Below, piece by piece: positions 20,367 through 23,295 of a stretch of 23,295 bases of DNA. The stretch is from a virus, in IMG/VR virus record IMGVR_UViG_3300034064_000092, positions 1 through 23,295 of that record. The stretch is one strand, 5' to 3'. The notes under the pieces are model-generated. The model worked only from the letters and a program-made list of their open reading frames with translations, ran no database searches and had not been told where the DNA came from. The stretch's first letter is position 1. Every line of letters starts with the position of its first letter. The position numbers and the translations under genes were made by a program.

Positions 20367-23295
20367 ATGGCCTATACCATTGAAGTTACTGACTTGGGCA
20401 GTAACCCTAATGTCTCTACGACATCAAACACTATTACTATCACAGAAATTACCACGGATGTTAATGTAGAGAACCCAAATACAGTTATTGAAATTACTAA
20501 TAACACAATTGCACCTTTTGAAATCTCTTATAACAGTGTGGCTGTAGTAGGTCCTCAAGGACCACAGGGCATTCAAGGTAATGTAGGAGCTACCGGTGCT
20601 ACTGGTGCAACTGGACCACAGGGCATTCAAGGTATACAGGGAATACAAGGAATACAAGGTAATGTAGGTGCTACTGGTAGTACTGGCGCTACTGGCTCTA
20701 GTGTAGTATTGAAAGGCAGTGTTAATTTAATTTCTGATCTAAACAATATTGTAGGTCCTACAACTGGTGACTTATATGTAGTTTTAGAAGATGGTAATGG
20801 TTATGTCTACGATGGCAGTGCTTGGGATAATGTTGGACAGATTCGTGGTCCGCAGGGCATTCAGGGTAATGTTGGCGCAACTGGCGCAACTGGCAGTACG
20901 GGTGCTACAGGCCCACAGGGCATTCAAGGTAATGTTGGGGCTACTGGCGCAACTGGTAGTCAGGGTATTCAGGGCATTAAAGGCGACACCGGAGCACAAG
21001 GGATAGAGGGTAATGTTGGCGCAACTGGCGCAACTGGCTCACAAGGAATACAAGGCATACAGGGAATTCAGGGTAATGTTGGTGCCAAAGGCGATAAAGG
21101 CGACACTGGTAATACTGGTGCACAAGGTGCTAGTCTTACAATTTTAGGAACAGTCAGCAATGTAGCTAGTTTACCAGCAACTGGTAACATTGGCGAAGCA
21201 TATATTATTGCTACTACAGCTAGTGAACCCGAAGCAGGTAATTTATATGCTTGGAGTTCTACTTCAAGTAACTGGGCAGATGTAGGACAAATTGTAGGTC
21301 CAAAGGGTGACACAGGTGCTACTGGCGCTACTGGTGCTACTGGTGCTACAGGCCCACAAGGGATACAGGGCATTCAAGGCATTCAGGGAAATGTTGGTGC
21401 TACTGGTAGTACTGGTGCTAAAGGCGATAAAGGCGATACTGGTGAGCAAGGCATACAAGGGATACAAGGCAATGTTGGTGCAACAGGTTCACAAGGCATA
21501 CAAGGCATTCAAGGTGATGTTGGTGCTACTGGTGCTACTGGACCACAAGGGATACAGGGAAATGTAGGAGCTACTGGTGCAACTGGTGCAACTGGTGCAA
21601 CTGGTGAGCAAGGCAATGTTGGTGTTGCTGGAACTAGTATTAGTTCTGCTGAAATAGATCAAGACACTGGTAATTTAATTATTACATTAACTAATACTAC
21701 TTCTATAGATGCTGGATTAGCAGTTGGTGATACAGGACCACAAGGCATTCAAGGTAATGTAGGGGCTACTGGTGCTACAGGACCACAAGGCATTCAAGGT
21801 AATGTTGGTGCTATTGGTGATACAGGACCACAAGGCATTCAAGGTAATGTAGGGGCTACTGGTGCTACAGGACCACAAGGCATTCAAGGTAATGTAGGGG
21901 CTACTGGTGCTACAGGACCACAAGGCATTCAAGGTAATGTAGGGGCTACTGGTGCTACAGGACCACAAGGCATTCAAGGTAATGTTGGTGCTTCTGGGCC
22001 AGTATTTGGTGATCCGGGATCATTTAGTACCACAACTACTGTTACTACAACTTTTGATGGTCAAGTTAGATTTAACAATGCTACTGTAGGCAGTGTAACA
22101 CAAGTGGCTATTGGTGATTATGGTAACGCTAATGCTTGGGCTTTGGCGCTAGCTGGCAAACAATTAATTATCAGTGAGACCAATGGTCAATTATTAACTA
22201 TATTCACAGTTAGTACTGTAACCTATACCATAGCAGGCGGCTATTACTATTATCTATTAGCAGTATCAGCAGGTCAAGGATCTCGTCCAGCTAATGGGCA
22301 ATCTATTAGACTTACTCCAACAGCCACAGGCGCTACTGGTGCAACGGGTGCCACTGGTGCCGCAGGTGATCCAAGCGGTATTTCAGCTTTACTCAGCAGC
22401 AATGTTACTATAGCCAATCCAGGCAATGCCCGATATAGACTTAATAGTAATGTAGCCGCCAGTGTAACTACAATGGCTATTAGCACAACTGGTTATAGTA
22501 GTGCTGACTTATCTAGTTGGATTGCCAGTTGGGATGACAGCACCAGCACTGTAAAAGGCACATTACAATTTAATGACAACGCATATAACAGTGCCTTTTA
22601 TCAAATCTCTAGCATAGTTAACAATACTACCTGGTATCAAGTTAATTTAACCTACACTGGTGGTAGTTTAGGTACTATTGGTGCCGGTGATAATAATCGA
22701 TGGATTAATTTTTATCGCACTGGTGATCGCGGCGAACAGGGCATTCAAGGTAATGTCGGAAATACTGGTGCTACTGGCGCACAAGGCATTCAAGGTAATG
22801 TCGGCGCAACTGGTGCCAATGGATTAAGCACTCTAATTAGTGATACTAGTCCTGAACTTGGTGGCAACTTAGATTTAAATGGTTTTCAAATACAAGCCAG
22901 TGTTGGATCATTAATTCTTGGCAGTGATGATATTATTTTAGGTGCTGGTGATAGTGGTGTAACACCTGAAGTAGCCATATCTACTCTTGGTGGTCAAGGT
23001 TTATTCTTTGATACTAATCAAGGTGTCAACACTGGATCATTTACTATTAATTCAGGTGTTAATGGTGATATTGAAATTACTCCTAACGGTACTGGCCGTA
23101 CAGTAATTACCAATGGTACTACTAATGGATTTAGTGTTGGTTATTTAGAAATGCCTCAGGTAGCTGCTGGCAATGTAACACTTGCTCTCAGTGACAGTGG
23201 TAAACACTATTATTCAACAGCCAGCAGCCCAACTACTATTACTATTCCTAATAATGCCAATGTGGCATTTGCTACAGGCGCAGTGATTACTGTGG
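20367..23295 (+). CDS. Collagen-like tail fibre (3' end beyond window)
   Basis: The frame is open from ATG 20367 (AGGAG upstream) to the window edge, at least 976 residues. Residues 1-61 form a non-collagen N-terminal domain. Gly-X-Y arrays of the [15 protein letters not shown] type occupy about 62-111, 161-254, 311-422, 454-545, 655-669 and 789-820. Globular modules lie between them: two related ones at about 112-160 and 255-310 (GSVNLISDL and [10 protein letters not shown]), and two longer beta modules at about 546-654 and 670-788. The last part, from 821 on, contains [13 protein letters not shown] and looks like a standard fibre C-terminal region. Trimeric collagen-like fibres recognise the host surface. 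The gene lacks a stop in the window. Confidence 0.85.
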   Translation, partial: MAYTIEVTDLGSNPNVSTTSNTITITEITTDVNVENPNTVIEITNNTIAPFEISYNSVAVVGPQGPQGIQGNVGATGATGATGPQGIQGIQGIQGIQGNVGATGSTGATGSSVVLKGSVNLISDLNNIVGPTTGDLYVVLEDGNGYVYDGSAWDNVGQIRGPQGIQGNVGATGATGSTGATGPQGIQGNVGATGATGSQGIQGIKGDTGAQGIEGNVGATGATGSQGIQGIQGIQGNVGAKGDKGDTGNTGAQGASLTILGTVSNVASLPATGNIGEAYIIATTASEPEAGNLYAWSSTSSNWADVGQIVGPKGDTGATGATGATGATGPQGIQGIQGIQGNVGATGSTGAKGDKGDTGEQGIQGIQGNVGATGSQGIQGIQGDVGATGATGPQGIQGNVGATGATGATGATGEQGNVGVAGTSISSAEIDQDTGNLIITLTNTTSIDAGLAVGDTGPQGIQGNVGATGATGPQGIQGNVGAIGDTGPQGIQGNVGATGATGPQGIQGNVGATGATGPQGIQGNVGATGATGPQGIQGNVGASGPVFGDPGSFSTTTTVTTTFDGQVRFNNATVGSVTQVAIGDYGNANAWALALAGKQLIISETNGQLLTIFTVSTVTYTIAGGYYYYLLAVSAGQGSRPANGQSIRLTPTATGATGATGATGAAGDPSGISALLSSNVTIANPGNARYRLNSNVAASVTTMAISTTGYSSADLSSWIASWDDSTSTVKGTLQFNDNAYNSAFYQISSIVNNTTWYQVNLTYTGGSLGTIGAGDNNRWINFYRTGDRGEQGIQGNVGNTGATGAQGIQGNVGATGANGLSTLISDTSPELGGNLDLNGFQIQASVGSLILGSDDIILGAGDSGVTPEVAISTLGGQGLFFDTNQGVNTGSFTINSGVNGDIEITPNGTGRTVITNGTTNGFSVGYLEMPQVAAGNVTLALSDSGKHYYSTASSPTTITIPNNANVAFATGAVITV
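21735..22004 (+). repeat. Six 45-bp tandem repeats in the fibre gene
   Basis: The start of the unit (GGACCACAAGGCATTC) recurs at 21735, 21780, 21825, 21870, 21915 and 21960, exactly 45 bases apart. Each unit codes for [15 protein letters not shown] or a close variant. Differences between units are few (GTAGGG or GTTGGT, ACTGGTGCT or ATTGGTGAT), so the array looks recently expanded. Confidence 0.95.

Noticed and set aside
21735-22004. Regular repeats resembling a CRISPR array
   Set aside because: The 45-base units are contiguous with no spacers and code for collagen triplets in frame, so they are coding tandem repeats.
20424-22486. Open frames on the minus strand and in other + frames across the fibre gene
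   Set aside because: They are shadows of the Gly-X-Y repeats: low-complexity Ser/Asn/Leu or Val/Ala/Pro strings with no ribosome binding site, lying wholly inside the real + strand fibre frame.

Overview
The window is part of the genome of a tailed double-stranded DNA phage, read entirely on the + strand. It is AT-rich and tightly packed: genes are separated by a few bases or overlap as TAATG. The order terminase, portal, scaffold, capsid, connectors, tail tube, chaperones, tape measure, lambda M-like, L-like and J-like tip proteins, then fibres is that of a phage with a long non-contractile tail; no sheath or baseplate-wedge gene is visible. The tail-tip proteins resemble, from memory, those of uncultured aquatic phages. 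The host cannot be named from the sequence. No tRNA, integrase, transposase or CRISPR array was seen.

Layout. Positions 1-615 hold the end of one gene, a small exported protein with three YNPYT motifs, and a small unknown protein. Positions 616-3654 hold a duplicated module: a sigma70-type promoter with a conserved leader, an AAA+ ATPase, and a small basic DNA-binding-like protein ending in KKD. This module occurs twice in tandem, closed by a rho-independent terminator. Positions 3660-9967 carry the packaging and head genes plus the connectors, tail terminator and tail tube, ending at a second terminator. Positions 9973-19780 carry a small helical protein, two chaperone-type proteins, a gp10-like protein, the tape measure and the tail tip. 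Positions 19791-23295 carry a tail-associated protein and a long collagen-like fibre that runs off the window.

Regulation. The first two operons use ordinary -35/-10 promoters (TTGCTT-17-TATAAT and TTGACT-17-TATAAT). The structural genes are instead preceded at five places by (C/A/T)TAAATA boxes like the T4 late promoter, implying that the phage encodes a gp55-type late sigma system elsewhere.

Most notable points. (1) The J-like tail-tip hub is split in two by a 2.75-kb adhesin gene with lectin-like and glycine-rich domains. The adhesin's first codons read on in the +1 frame from the hub stop codon as the hub's own continuation. (2) The AAA+ ATPase and NUMOD-like DNA-binding protein pair, with its leader, is duplicated. 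(3) T4-like late promoters drive a siphovirus-like structural cassette.
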